Source: Gymnopus androsaceus JB14 (Eukaryota; Basidiomycota; Agaricomycetes; Agaricales; Omphalotaceae). Taken from it: 64,000 nt of DNA. The position numbers were made by a program, and so were the translations under genes. The DNA lies in assembly GCA_009733575.1 (NCBI GenBank), contig ML769596.1, positions 19,238 through 83,237 of the forward strand. The letters are read 5' to 3'. The notes beneath the pieces were generated by a model. The model made no database searches. It saw nothing but the letters and a program-made list of their open reading frames with translations, and had not been told where the DNA came from. Shown one piece after another: positions 40,663 through 53,200 of this stretch. Position 1 is the stretch's first letter. Each line of letters opens with the position of its first letter.

Positions 40663-40797
40663 CACCACCACCGCCAAATGAGTGAAAACTGGGCGGTGTT
40701 CATTACAACAGAGAGAAGCTCACAGTCTAAGGCAATCCTAGCTTAATTTATTATCCATCCCCAAACCAAGGCTGACGCTGAACATCTTAACAGGCTG
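40663..40797. repeat. Dispersed repeat, second copy at 34018-34154
   Basis: Both copies open with GCCACCACCACCGCCAAATG followed by AGTGAAAACTGGG and stay alignable for about 130 bp to the ACTGAGCATCT/GCTGAACATCT end. Neither copy has a credible ORF. It abuts the truncated gene at 40798. Confidence 0.6.
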
Positions 40798-41387
40798 CGA
40801 ACCGCGCGTTCCTCCTCATCCAGGACTTTGAATTCTCCGACTACCCGACGGATAGCCGCTGGGTACTGTTACTATCAAAGGACTTACCATCCGAACCTCC
40901 ACCAGCAACGCCCATCCCTCTCCCTGACATCTCGCGCAATAATAATAACTTTTGTGGGGCGTCCCTGCTTGACATCAACACCTTCATCCGCTCGCACGAG
41001 GGCGCGCTCGAGAAGATGAGCCTCTCCACCAGCAACTGGCTTGTCATCGACCAGAAAGGGCTGGACACCGATACGTGTATTGTATGCGAACAGTATTATA
41101 ATAGCGGTGAACTTGAGGATGGCGGGGACCCGGACTCGGCCAAGGGCTTCACGAATAAGTTCCGTGCGTGTAGAATCGCGTATGAATCGGCGTGGTCAAT
41201 GGTAGCCAATTTGGATATTGCGAATATGGGGTTTGAGGATTTCGTTGATGAGGAGGCGGGTGAGCAGCAGGATGGGACGTGGAAGTGGAAGCCGTTTGAG
41301 GGCGAAGAGTCGGACAAGAAGAGTGAGCAAGAGGTCAAAAGGGACAAGGCATTGCAGGAGTTGAGGGATGCTGGACACGTGGATTAA
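40798..41387 (+). CDS. Conserved-looking hypothetical protein, 5'-truncated
   Basis: One open frame runs about 195 codons, entering without an ATG at NRAFLLIQDFEFSDYPTDSR and continuing through RWVLLLSKDLPSEPP, SLLDINTFIRSHEGALEKMS, WLVIDQKGLDTDTCIVCEQY and a C-terminus rich in D, E and K ending GHVD. The first in-frame ATG is at 41016, inside a part that reads as continuous protein, so the true start is upstream and seems to have been removed by the repeat at 40663-40797. Codon use and lack of stops suggest a real, recently intact gene. I do not recognise the family; it is probably cytosolic, with no signal peptide or helix seen. Confidence 0.5.
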
Positions 41388-43726
41388 TGTACATGAACGA
41401 CCCATTGTGCAAGTAGTATCACATTTCGAGATGGCCATCGTATGAGTTTGGTCGTCGAGTATGATCCCCAAGCTGCACCATCGGAATTGAAGCCAAACGC
41501 GCTCAGGTTGATTGTGCCAGGTAGGGATGTTGATAACATTGCGAAATTTCTATACGACAACGGAGAAGCTACCACATTGTAAATCACTATGCATTCGTTA
41601 CTAACGAACCAGCTCCCAGTATGAGAAACACGGACTTAAGGTAACAAGACGTTGCAAATGGAACACTACATAGATAGAGGAGCTGGAGCCCACACGGTCC
41701 ACCACCATAGAGGGCCTGAATATGCAGCAATTCAAGAATAGTTAGAGCCTTTATGAACACAAATGCGACACTAAGACATAAATGCACATGAGGCATACGG
41801 TGTCATAGTTCATTTGGGATTCAGATTCAGATTCCTCATCGAGAGTCGACTCTTGAGTTTCAACTAACTTCTCGAAGCTCCTTCTGATGTTCACACAGTA
41901 CCGTGCGACAGGTCATGACTCAGGATAGTGCAGCGAGGTCTTGAACTAACTTGGTTTCCCGTGAGCACAGTGCTCATAGAGTAATTCCACATTCCATACC
42001 TTCAAATCAGGTTTGTAAGTCGGCAGCGACAAGGATCAGTGCATGGTACTCTTCTGCAACCTGTAGCGCAACAACATACAGACAATTCAAGATGTCGTCG
42101 CATTTTAGGTTTGCCGTTACTGGTTTGGACCCTTTCTTCATAAATGAACATAGTATGTACGGCACTGAGATAAATGAGATATAATTCTTTCAGGACGAGG
42201 ATTCGTCGTTTTCTTCTTCGACTGCCAACTCTGAGTACCAACTTCGTTCTCGAAGCGTATTTTCCGCACCGGTTTCCTCCCATGCAAGACGATCGATGAC
42301 CCTCCGAGTAGTACTTGTAATCTTGTCTTGGCTTCAGTACCATGGCCAGTATTCGTTGAAAATAGGTTCAGAGGAGGATAAAGTGGACATGGTCGTTAAG
42401 AAACCTGAATTTAAAACTATGCGTAAGTTTAGTGCTCATTTCTCTTGAATCGATCGTTGGTACCTTGAGGCTTCGTAAGTAGCGTCAGTGTTAAGCTCTT
42501 TGGGCAACGGCACGGTGCACTGAGAAACAACAGTGTTTAAATAATGCGGCCAAGTATCTATCGGCGCATTTTAAGCGTATCGTTTTGCGCCTTTCTTGGT
42601 TAAACTCGGATGTGCTGTTGAGATCTGAGAGATAAAAATAAGACATACGGGATAAAACGAATAAGGTCGGATTTGTCGATTGAATTTCAGCCAAATTCGT
42701 CGGGATCGGAATAGATGACTACGACGCCGAGATCAAGAGTACATAGTCCCCTTGGGAGTCGTTCGAGTAATGTATTTACGAATGTTTCGTCTATGTCTCC
42801 GAGTCGTTTGACACGTTGGAGCCATCCCAGTGCACTGGCAGTAGCAGGCACCGACCGAGTCCCACGCACGCGTCTCCGTTCATCCCCCCTTTCTATCTCC
42901 CGAGTGACATGTAGCCGAAACGATGATGCATCTCGAATCATCGACCATGCGTGCTATGTTCGGCAGCATTAGTACATTCCAGTGAGAGGATAACAGTTTA
43001 CATACCTCTTAGGAGTCTCCATGCGCCCATATAACCTTTATCGAGCCTCGTGTTAGCGATAATAGGATATGTTGTGAGTTTAACCTCAAGCTCCCCTTAT
43101 TTCGAGCCATCGATCGTATAAATAATGTGGCAGTTGAGTAAGTTCCACCTTGATTCCGACTCCCAGAGGGGGGCAGGCAGTGGCAAGGTGAGCGGAGTTT
43201 TAGGGTTATCAACGACATTGAAAGCAATGCAGAACACAAGAAACGTCATTCTGAGACGGAGGTCAAGTTTAAAACTTTACCGGTGGAGCGACTCAGGAGT
43301 TCATTTGTGAAGAGACGGCTTTAATGGAATAAAGATTTTGACAATGAAAATGTGTCGTCGTTGGACAACCGTTGGTAGCCCTGATGAAATTATCCAATCG
43401 TCATTGCTTACTGCAGAAAAATGGGGTTGGTGAGAGAAAAAGCAGAATATGAATTGATTGGCATGCCGAGCCACATTCCTGGATGACAGAAGTTCGACAT
43501 GGAAGATGGAAGTCGAGGAGAAAGTCCAGAAGCGCCCATAAAAACAATGAAGCGCTGAAGAAACCGGCAGTGTTACGTACAAAAACGTGGGTTCCTGAAT
43601 TCTATTCTCAACAACGTCGATGATCTCAACCACTTTCTCTTCTTTACTCCCATCTTCTGACAACGACCACGAACGTTAACGCTGGATTTATAGACGACTA
43701 GAGGGTCCCGGACGACTCTCTCTTAC
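41388..43726. other. Mostly unassigned stretch with weak minus-strand coding hints
   Basis: Short open stretches exist but none is convincing. On the plus strand, 41446-41584 reads MSLVVEYDPQAAPSELKPNA to a stop. On the minus strand, 42390-42190 starts MSTLSSSEPIFNEYWPWY, meets a TGA, then continues TTRRVIDRLAWEE; 42941-42687 reads IRDASSFRLHVTREIERGDE; and 43663 starts MSEDGSKEEKVVEIIDVVEN, only 63 bases from the divergent gene at 43727. They could be exons of decayed genes. A segment at 42060-42150 resembles 33812-33905. Confidence 0.3.
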
Positions 43727-46700
43727 TTGATGTTCCTTCGAAAGAAGGCTAAAACTGCTGCTACTCCTAATCCGAGTCCAAATCCAAATTTTGTTTCTCC
43801 GACACGGGCCGCTGAATCGACCTCGAATGACACGCCTCCGCCGCTGTTTGCAAAGTTCGCCACGCAGGGTCAATCTGGATTTGGAAATGAGTCGAGGAAT
43901 GGAGAGAAGAAACCTATGGTCTCTGGGCCAATGACTTTGGTTTCGAAAAGGGAATCTGTAGCGGCTTCTGCAGGAAAAGGGATGGATAGGGCACCGGATA
44001 CCGCTAGAACTCGAATTCAGAGTGAGAAACCTCTTCCTCCGCCAATTGTGACTCCGGAAGAAGAAACCCAAGATATACTTTCTTCTCGTCCTCCACAATC
44101 GGCATTGCCCATAAATCGCCGTGCATCTAATACGCCGCGTATTTCATCAGCGAATGGCGCAGATTCAGTACCTCCCGAAGGACCTGGAGTCCGCAGAATC
44201 ACCACGAAACCCACTTCTCCTCCGTCTCGGAACTCTTCTTTAACTCAGCCGGCTCAGACTCAGGCTCATATCGCATCACCCCAATCTTTACCCGCCCGCA
44301 AATCATCTGCTCAAGATTTGCGCCGTAAAGAGACAAAGTCTTCATATTCGGGTCATGACGCGCAACGGGATAATCTCATTCCGACTAGGCCGACGAATAA
44401 TCAGAGTTATGCTCCGGTTGATCCTCCTTCTTCGTATCGAGTGAGTATCCTAGTTCTAGTCTCTTTTTGCGTTTTCTTTTGCCCTTTCTCTTCTACTACG
44501 TCTTTTGCTACTAGTTTCGACTTCTTGTTCCTGTTCCTGCCTTCCTTATTCCCTTTTCCCTGTTTTCATTACCATTGCTCGATCCCGGTGCATACCTCAC
44601 CGGTATCCTATTTTATCCTTTCTTGCACTGGGTCACCGGTCCTACGACATCTTCGCGCAAATAGGATATTGATCGTTCGTTTCGGGTACTTGATCTTCAC
44701 GTCTACATTGTGCCAAGCTCAATCGGAGCGGTTACATAGCGAGTTGGCGGATCTATCTGCACTAATCTTCGCGCTTTCACCCTTCGATACTTCACCGTCC
44801 GTCCTTCCCCCGGGTCACTTTCCTCTCGTAAAAACTTTTAATCCATCTCATTGCCTTGCCCCGCTTTATTTCCCCTCTTTTTTGCCGACTTCATCGCTTC
44901 CAAATGCAATCTCCGTTTGTGTATCCGATATATACTTTTTCGTCTTTTTAATTTTTATATTAATGCACGAACGAGTGCCCGAGTACTTAACAACCTGCTT
45001 TGTTTAGATCACGTCTACTGCTGCCCCTTCTTCCAGACCTCCATCCTCTTTTAACAACGGTAATAATAATAACGGTCCAGTGGTAAGTCAGTCTTATTAT
45101 AGTCGTTTTCATCCCCTTCCTTCTATCAATATTGATCTAACCCTGCTCATAGTATTCTGGAAAAAATAACGACTCATTCTACACCCTTCCTCAAGCCAAC
45201 GGCTCGACCGCGAGTGCCTGGAACAATAACAATAACAACAACAACACTTACACCTCACCGAATTCCAACTCAAACGGGTATAACCCATATAGCTCATACG
45301 CGGATTACTCGAACACGAACTTTAATAACAATAATATGGGCGCCTCACACAGTACCGCTATGGGTCCTGGCTCTGGTCCATTCCCATCGCATGCTCATGC
45401 ATCCGCGTCGCTCAAAGGTATGGCAGCGGCTGCACCGGCGTTCAATTCGCCCCCTATGACTTTTGATTCGGGGATGGGTATGGGTTCAGATAGGAGAACC
45501 TCCATGAATGCCGTGTCGTCTAATATGAACGGTAACTCGCGAAAAGGTCCATTGATCTTCGCTGCGATGACCACAGTGGATGTCGCTATGGGTAATCAAT
45601 CTCCTACGACTACGACTACTCCGATGAAAATTTCAAACTCTACTCGGAGACAGAGCTATCAAGTAGCGTCGGCATACCCTTCACCTCCCGCCGATTACGC
45701 CTCTCCCGGCTCTCCTGCGATGAACAACAAGAGATTCTCGTCGTTCTCGCCACCACCTTCCTCCCCTCCACCCATCCCGAACACCAATAATACGGGTACG
45801 AACAACTCTCAGAAACGTCAATCACGGCGATTAAGCCTCACTCAGGGCGCATTAGCCAAGCCTCAACCGCCATTACCTCCCTCTGCTCCTGCTCCGAATT
45901 CGGGTTCCTCGCAGATGCCAATGAATGCGAATATGCAGACATTGAAGGATACTCGGAGACGGTCTGTGTTGCAGAAGGAGAAGGAGAAGGGGGTTCCTGC
46001 TCCGCAGAAGCAGCAGCAGTACTATGGAAATGGCAACGCGAATGGAAACGGTATGAATGGCAGTGCGAAGCAGATGTCGTATCCTGCACCTTCACACAAC
46101 ATTCATCCGGCTGCGGCTGCGGCTGGACCCTCATCATCCTCTCCACCCCCTGCGCCATCTTCCTCATCCCATCGTACTTTGACTAAATCTCGCCCGTCGA
46201 ACCAACAGAGACCCACACCACCTGTCTCTCCCGAACAAGCTCCTCGATCTCGCACGAGTATCATCAATGCTTCTACTCGAAAACACTCTCCTCCTCCTGC
46301 ACCATCTACCACCCAAAACCATTCCCCTCCTCGACCGTCAGCCGGTCCAGTTATTACCCCCCAAGAATTCGAGCACTCGTCCCGCAGAGTCGCTATACCT
46401 ATGGATGAAGACCCATTTGCGAGGTCTGGAGGAGTGAGGATGTTGTCTCCATTTAGTCAGGAGAATGATGTGTCTGTAGGGCTACCGTTGGAGGCTGATT
46501 CTGCTCCGGCTTCGCCTCCCGCTCGTGCTCCTCGAGAAGTGGAACGACCTGCGCCTACTCCGCTACAGGCACAACAGGCGGTACCGGATGAAAAAGATCT
46601 TCCGATACCACAGAGGGCTTCTCCTGAAGAGGGAGATGATTCCTTCCTTCTGGGTAACACGGGAGCTGGAGAATACGTCGAGGCTGGATCGGAAGAAAAC

Positions 46701-48673
46701 GTCGCTGTTCCAACGCCTCCGGATTTGGTTAGCGAGACTGATTTACTCAGGGATCTGGAGAAGGATGACGATGATGAAAACGACTCTATACCCGACCCCG
46801 GAATCGACACCGATAACGCTGCTACTGACAATGCCAGTGACTCTACTCCTCCTCCTCCAGAACTTCGTGCCTCTGCCCCGGTCCCAGCTCCCTCTGCATC
46901 CCAATCCTATCAAGCTGCACGTTCTCTTCGCCGTGGTGACCCCATCACCAAACCCGCCCTATCATCGCATCCCCTCCCAATCCACAAAACTCTACCTTTA
47001 CGTGAGGATCGTCCAGCCGAACCGTTCCCTCTAGCGCTTTTTGTCTCGGAACCCAGCCTGCTGAGGGCATTGCTAGCATTTTTATCATATTTCGACTGGT
47101 GCAATCTCGTCAATGTGACAAAAGAGGTCAAAGAGATGTTTTTTGGTGCTGCTGGGGACGATGCGAAAGGCAAAGGCAAAGGGAAGGGTGTTTTAGGAAG
47201 TGCATTGAAGGAGGAGGTTTTGGAGAGATTTTTAAGGACTGTGGGATATGTACGGTGGGGTGACGGTGGAGAGTCGGAGCCGATAGTCATTTCGATTCGT
47301 GTAAGTTTTTCTCTTTTTTGTGTTGTTGGGGATACTAACTAATGCTGCTTCTTCCACAGGACCTTCACTCCTACATGCTTGGCGTAACTCTTCCCACCTT
47401 CGAGTACGCTCGTATAGCCGATCTCGTCAACCAACAGAAAAACATCCTACCTACTCTCCGCGACCCAGCGATAGCTGAGAAAGCCAAACTTATGGTTAGC
47501 GCTACGAGGGCGTATAACAGGGTTTTGTTGAGATTGAGGGCGCAGGCTGAGAGGAGAGACATTCCAACTTTATCACGACAGCGCGCGCCGCCTCGCTCCC
47601 AACCGGGTCCCTCTCGTTCCTCGAGTCGAGCGCCTTCACCTACGTTCTCTGTTTCACATGTCGGACATGGACCTCGTTCAGTCGCACACGGCTCCAACGG
47701 TCGTGAACTTTCCTCCCAATCTCAATCAACCTTCCGGTCCCCTCTCTTCCGTGTCAACCGCGCTCCTCTCTTACGAGTCTTCGTTCCTTCTCCTGAAGGC
47801 GATTGGTTATCCGATGCCAGTGTGCTGGAATGTGAAGCAGAGCTTAAACGCAGCAATGCGCTCAAGATGATGAGGTTGGGAGATGTGGTGTGGGATTTGG
47901 CAGTGGGTGAAGAGGGAAATGCGGGTAGGTTAATATGGGATGGGAGTTACCTTATCGTGAGTTTTAGTGCATGGTCTTCCTTCATTCGCTGATTGTTACG
48001 CAGGATCTTGACTACACCTATTCACCTATTGGTGATCTGCCGAAATATGTCCCTGGACTCGCCTTCCCGCCCTCGTACTTCCATCGCATCATACGTACCG
48101 GAGCCTCATCGTCAACTGCTACAAGCAATCCCATTATCAGGATAGATTTATCACCCTGGGGACCTGAAGTTGCAGCGAATTTGCAGTTGCTTCAAGATCG
48201 TGTCCGAACGGAGACTCCCCAAGGTTCATACCACAACGTCGTTCGATGGGTCCACCGCTCTCATTCCACCTCCGACCTCCCAGAACACAGAGTCACGGCC
48301 GAACATCTGTTCGTTCTGGTTCTTCTGCCTCCGCCGCACAAACACGTATTCCCATCCCCGACAGCCCCCACTTTGTTGACCCCGGGTGGTACGGTAAAGT
48401 TGTGGTGGAGACGGAGGGCACGAACGAGGCATTGGCGGATTTGCAGGATCGGTGTGGCAAGGGCGCGTTTCCGCCGAGGGCAGGGAGTAACGTACCCGTG
48501 AACATGTCTGCGGCTGCGAAGGAGGCCAAGATGGTTTATAGAATCTTGCGAGAACGAAGGTGTGTTTATTGCTTTCTCTTGCGTAAATTAATGCTGATTA
48601 TCCCCGCTTTTTTTCTTCAGCCGTCCCGGTGAGATATGGATTAGAACCGTCAGTCCAAAAGAACGATTGATAT
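43727..48673 (+). CDS. Large low-complexity protein with an F-box-like segment
   Basis: Exons: 43727-44440, 45008-45082, 45152-47299, 47361-47956, 48004-about 48560 and 48621-48673, ending KERLI. The first half is disordered, rich in N, S, P and T, with Asn runs (45225-45330) and many PxxP stretches. At 47030-47130 a helical part, FPLALFVSEPSLLRALLAFL then YFDWCNLVNVTKEVKEMFF, resembles an F-box. The following region (DLHSYMLGVTLPTFEYARIA; DWLSDASVLECEAELKRSNA; YSPIGDLPKYVPGLAFPPSY; GWYGKVVVETEGTNEALADL) is ordered and seems conserved. The intron at 44441-45007 is unusually long (about 567 bp). Within exon 5 the best frame changes near 48250, from an unrecognised small intron or a frameshift. 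If F-box-like, it could be a substrate receptor for an SCF ligase; that is inference. A partial copy lies at 53925-56560. Confidence 0.6.
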
Positions 48674-50812
48674 GATATTTTCTACCTATGAATTCGTATA
48701 CCAAAAACCAAAATTGGACCTCAACTTGCCCTTCCAATCACCCACTCTCTGTTGTTTATTTTTCCGTCGATCAGCACCACGTCTTTCTTATTCTTTATTC
48801 TGCTTTAGTTTCCTGTTGTTGCTTGCTTTACCACTTACTACACTCACCTGCATCTGCGAATCACGATTGACTTCATTTACTTAGATCCAATTATTTAGGA
48901 TACCTTTCATGCTCTGCCTGTTGTACTTACGTTATGGAGGAGGCCTCCTTTGTGTGTACTACCAGCAGTGTTATATTACTTTTTAGCTTCTTACTTTTAG
49001 CTTTAGTAGATGGTAGTACATTAGTAGTACTTGTTCTTTCCAATCCAAACAGTGAAAAGATTTCTTACTAGACTGAGACCTCTATTTCCGAGTCCAAGCC
49101 CATTTTTCTAAGGCTTAGGTCTTGTATTAGGAGGTTTTCTTTTGAACTGGGTTTGGGGGAATGGGAGCAGCAAGGATAGACTGCATTGAAGTGCATGAGT
49201 ATTTAACTCATCTAAGTAGCTAAAGAACGAATAAGGGAGAAATGTGAGTAGTTAATGTGACTGTGTGACATGAGACAAAACCCTTAATATGTGCATGTAA
49301 AAGTTAATTCTTTGAGCTTTCAAGGGCCCAATGCAGAGCAATGAGGCATATATACTTATATGTACGGATATGGAGTGAGTGAGACAACTACAGTCTACAA
49401 GTGGGATATCAGTAGAAGTGAGTGTCATAGTGACGCTCGCTTACTAATGATCTACTTCCGTCCGACTTACATACGACTGGACGGAGCAACTATCGAACTT
49501 GTTGCTCGTACCAGTATGAACATTACTGTATACGAACATTGTACTTATCGAACTTGTTGCTCGTACAGATATAGAATATATACAACTTGACAGTGAGTGT
49601 AAGGGAGAAACCCTTCCAGCATATTTTTATACATAAATTTCATTTTATTCCATTTAATCTTCATATATTTTTGAATCAATGACTCTGTATTTACAATTTA
49701 TATCTTCTCTTCATAGAATCAATTGAGAAAATCTAAATATTATAAAAATAATACCCTGAGGACCCCTGCCATGCCAAAGTCATGTGTCAAGTTGGTGTCA
49801 AGCAAAGCTTGTGAAGATGAATTACCAGTCCAGTACCCCGCGTTTCGTATTACCGAGATTAATTTTGTAAGTGTACAGTACTTTTAAACAAATTCTTTTT
49901 TTTGGATAATTCTATTTGACACATTCGGTACAGCAATGCCAAGACCTAGCAACCCTCAAAACTCCAGTGGAGAAGCAACCGTTACATCGGTGTTCAACTA
50001 GGTCACATTGCTGGCACACACAAAAAATACAATTCATGCACATATAACAGAAGTGTGCAGCAGCCAGAGATTAGTAGGTTTATTATTGGTGGAGGCACAG
50101 TAACGAGTATGAGGAAGACAAAAAATACAACATTTGATGGTGAAATGATTGACAATTGACAACGTGCACAGTCCTACAGTACCCATGCGACTTGACTAGT
50201 TTGACTTTTCTGACCTGCGATGCCTAAGCGATGCCCCAACGAGGTATATTAAGGCACTGTCAAAGGAGTCAGCGGATGGACGACATGCAACATTAAAAGC
50301 ACACACCTAATATAATCCTTGTGCAGAGCTGACTCTGCCTCATCCTTGCTCATTTCCAAGCATACAAGTAACAGATAAGGTCAGTGTGAGAAATGATGAA
50401 AAGATGTCTTCAAAGAGCTACTTACTGTGGAATGTGGTAGTGCCATAGCCAGCTCATCGTAGTTGCAAACAAGCTCCCACCCATGACTCGGAGACCGCCG
50501 GTGTGACCAGCGATTACAAGATCTCAATTCTCAGAGGGCTGTTGAAAGGCAGGGGTTATCGAAAAGAATAAGTACTTAATCCCTGTTTTTTCCAAGTTGA
50601 CTCTGAGTCGCTGTAGTTTGGTAAGTGTCAACGGTTGTGTGATTCAATGAAGATATATTCGGTAGAACTGGTTCGGAGCAACGAGAGTTAAATATTAGTT
50701 GTACAGGGCTTTTAGTTCAAAAGGGTATCGTACCTGGTTCGGAGCAACGAGAGTTAAAGGGATCGTTGCTCCGACCCAGGTTAGTAAGTAACTCCGATCG
50801 TACTACTTCGGC
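48674..50812. other. AT-rich intergenic stretch
   Basis: No gene seen. The first 380 bases are the 3' flank of the F-box-like gene and are shared with 56220-56560. The rest is AT-rich with scattered short ORFs. Near the right end is a 24-bp direct repeat (50668-50691 and 50734-50757) and a hairpin (50733-50750 with 50763-50780). Confidence 0.5.
50733..50780. repeat. Hairpin with an adjacent direct repeat
   Basis: CCTGGTTCGGAGCAACGA (50733-50750) pairs with TCGTTGCTCCGACCCAGG (50763-50780) with one mismatch and a 12-nt loop. The left arm plus GAGTTAA is also present as a perfect 24-bp direct repeat at 50668-50691. Confidence 0.7.
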
Positions 50813-51415
50813 ATGGGCGCTTGGGCACCATCCGTTAACAGTAAGTCTCGTTCAAGCCTTCAACTTTTGGATGTCTTTAATGTTCGCGGCAGCAAGCATC
50901 AGACACTTACAATTACTTACGACGTTCATTGGCTGATTGCAAAATCAGCCCTTATTGGCCAGCAAAGCTTCAAGTTGGAATTTCCATTGAATTCTTGTTT
51001 GAGCAGTGTCACTCAAGACCGCTCTCCAGTTTCGCAATCAGCTGTAAGTTTAAACTATAAATATTTGAATGGAGCCATATGTGACAGTCATTGGTATTAT
51101 GACGCTTCTATACAGCTTTCAGGACTGAGAAGCAAGATCGCAGTCCTTAATTGTGAGCTGCTGAGGTTCGTAATTCAATCTTTTCAAATGAACTATAGCG
51201 CCAGGGAGCTCGTTCTTTCCTATCAGATAGCAACCTTGTGGTTCAAGTGTATGGTCATTGGTCAGTGGTGGCACCGATGTCATGACGCTGACATTCAAGT
51301 TTTATTCATCGCATCGACCTTAGCAATGCTTCAGCCGGCGCTCATCCTCTTTCCCTCCCTCTCGGAACAGATAGAAGCACTGAGGCTGCAGTGCGCATCA
51401 AGAAAGATGTCATGA
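50813..51415 (+). CDS. Possible 200-aa hypothetical ORF
   Basis: A single open frame starts MGAWAPSVNSKSRSSLQLLD and ends CASRKMS. It has no recognisable domain. It is composed partly of repeated DNA: a stretch around 51290-51350 (ATGTCATGACGCTGACATTC...GCAATGCTTCAGCCGGCGCT) is echoed just after the stop (51400-51470). It could be a fortuitous frame across repeats. It lies upstream of, and on the same strand as, the DUF6534 gene. Confidence 0.2.
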   Translation: MGAWAPSVNSKSRSSLQLLDVFNVRGSKHQTLTITYDVHWLIAKSALIGQQSFKLEFPLNSCLSSVTQDRSPVSQSAVSLNYKYLNGAICDSHWYYDASIQLSGLRSKIAVLNCELLRFVIQSFQMNYSARELVLSYQIATLWFKCMVIGQWWHRCHDADIQVLFIASTLAMLQPALILFPSLSEQIEALRLQCASRKMS

Positions 51416-51571
51416 TGCTTCCATTCCATCTTTTCAACTCACTGGGCAATGCTTCGGCCAGCGCTAAGCCAGCTAGCTAGGCGTCACTTCAAGTACAAAT
51501 ATTCTTCAGCTTCTCAGATACGTTGCTCTAACTCCCTTTCTTCAGTCAACAGTCGCTTTAGACGAAGCAGC

Positions 51572-53200
51572 ATGATTTCTTCAGACTCTGTACAGGTCAC
51601 TCTTGGAGGTCTACAGGTGTCCGTACTCATCGCGACATTCATCTATGCCATCAGTTGCTTCCAGGCCTTTCTTTACTGGCGTAGTAGGTTCAATGACCGT
51701 CTGCCATTGCGTATTCTGGTCTGGGTAGTTTGGTAAGTTACTAGGCTGCTAGATGCCAGCCAAAGAAAGTCGATCTATAATATTTTCCAGGCTTTTCGAA
51801 ACAGCGCACACGACATGTTTCTGGATTTACATATTTACGATTACCGTCAAGTACTATGGTCAGCCTGAAGAAATAGACCGACGACACTGGTCCCTTGACG
51901 CGTCTCTTGCTTTTCATGGACTCATCAATTGTTGTGTCCAGGTATGGCTATACTGATTACTTCAAAACGGTGGTTTTTTATCTTCTTGTCCTTGTATAGT
52001 CGTATTACTCCTGGCGCGTCTACGTCATATCCGGACGCATGCTTATCCCCATACTTTGCTGGATCAGCTTGACATTGGAATGTTTTGGCGCAATCACAGA
52101 CGCGGTTATCCTTTACGCCATAGGGCCGGTGGCATTCACCGCGAATTGGAACCTCTTGCCAACGTTGCTTATCACCGTTGATCTCTCGGTCGGAGTGGTG
52201 AATACGACGTCGTTATGCTATTACCTGTATACACGGAAAACAGGCGTCAAGTCGTGAGTATTTGAGATGTTACAGCCTTTCGTACCTCTATGTGGACTAT
52301 CCGACTGATTTGAATGATCACGTAGAACGGACCAGCTCGTTACCACCCTTATAGAGTGGTGTGTCGGTGAGTCTCTCGCTTGGATGCATTTTATGGTGGT
52401 ATCTAATCCAGTGTATCTTGCAGAAAGCGGTCTTATCACTGCGTGCGTCCTAGAATGTGATGTTGAAATAGGATGTTACTCATTTTTCGACTCTAGACTC
52501 GCCGCTTTGGGTATGCTTATCGCGGTAAATCCTTATGCTTCTTTCGGGTGTTTGCATTGCTCAACAAGCGCTTCTCTTTAGTGTGTTTTAACACCAAACA
52601 CAGGTGAAAATATTTTCAGACGGGTCCATCGCAAGCACGTAACTGAATAGTTGATTGAATAGCTGTGTATCTCTCAATGATCGAGCTTCTATGCTAAATG
52701 TAAGTCTCAATGGATTTTTCCCAAGTCAAACGAACGCTCAACTTGAATATATAGTCTACTCGAACTCCTTACTTGCATCGTAAGTCGCAATCACTTATCA
52801 CGATGGAACCGATGCATTTGTTTACATGAACAATAACAAGCTTGAATGGAAGAGGGCCATTCAGCCCTTTCCGAAAAATTGTGCTATCATCTACCCAAGA
52901 TGGTGACCTGAGCAAAACAGGCCTTCGTTTCGCAGTACAGGTTGAACAGGTAATTTTGACATTTGTAAACGACTGCTGATTGTGAAATCTTACCTGTCTC
53001 CCTCTCCTTTCCAGACGACCGATATATCCCGGGGCGCCTCCACGCGCGGATTCCAACCAACGTCCAGAAGCAGCATGGCTGGAACAGAACATGCCTCACA
53101 GGGGGATCAGACTGGTGCTACTGACATGCAGTTCGCAGGGGCTCTAAAGGACTTCGACTTGGACGATACTAGTATGGCTTCTCGAACAGATGTTGTTTGA
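51572..53200 (+). CDS. DUF6534-type multi-pass membrane protein
   Basis: The ATG at 51572 starts MISSDSVQVTLGGLQVSVLI. Exons 51572-51732, 51791-51941 and 52000-about 52255 are followed by smaller ones at about 52326-52371, 52424-52442 (ESGLITA), 52499-52525 (LAALGMLIA) and 52755-52780 (VYSNSLLAS), then a C-terminal exon from about 53016 with TTDISRGASTRGFQPTSRSS, ending RTDVV. The protein has about seven hydrophobic helices, with WIYIFTITVKYYG, SYYSWRVYVISGRMLIPILC and the VYSNSLLASLN-type motif typical of basidiomycete DUF6534 proteins. These are seven-helix membrane proteins of unknown role, often expanded in Agaricomycetes and GPCR-like in topology. All introns checked are GT-AG; the small 3' exons are approximate. 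Confidence 0.65.

Noticed and set aside
42687..43663. Minus-strand exons considered as one gene upstream of the F-box-like gene
   Set aside because: The splice sites I tried (GTATGT near 43005, acceptor ATAG near 42955) do not join the open frames in phase.
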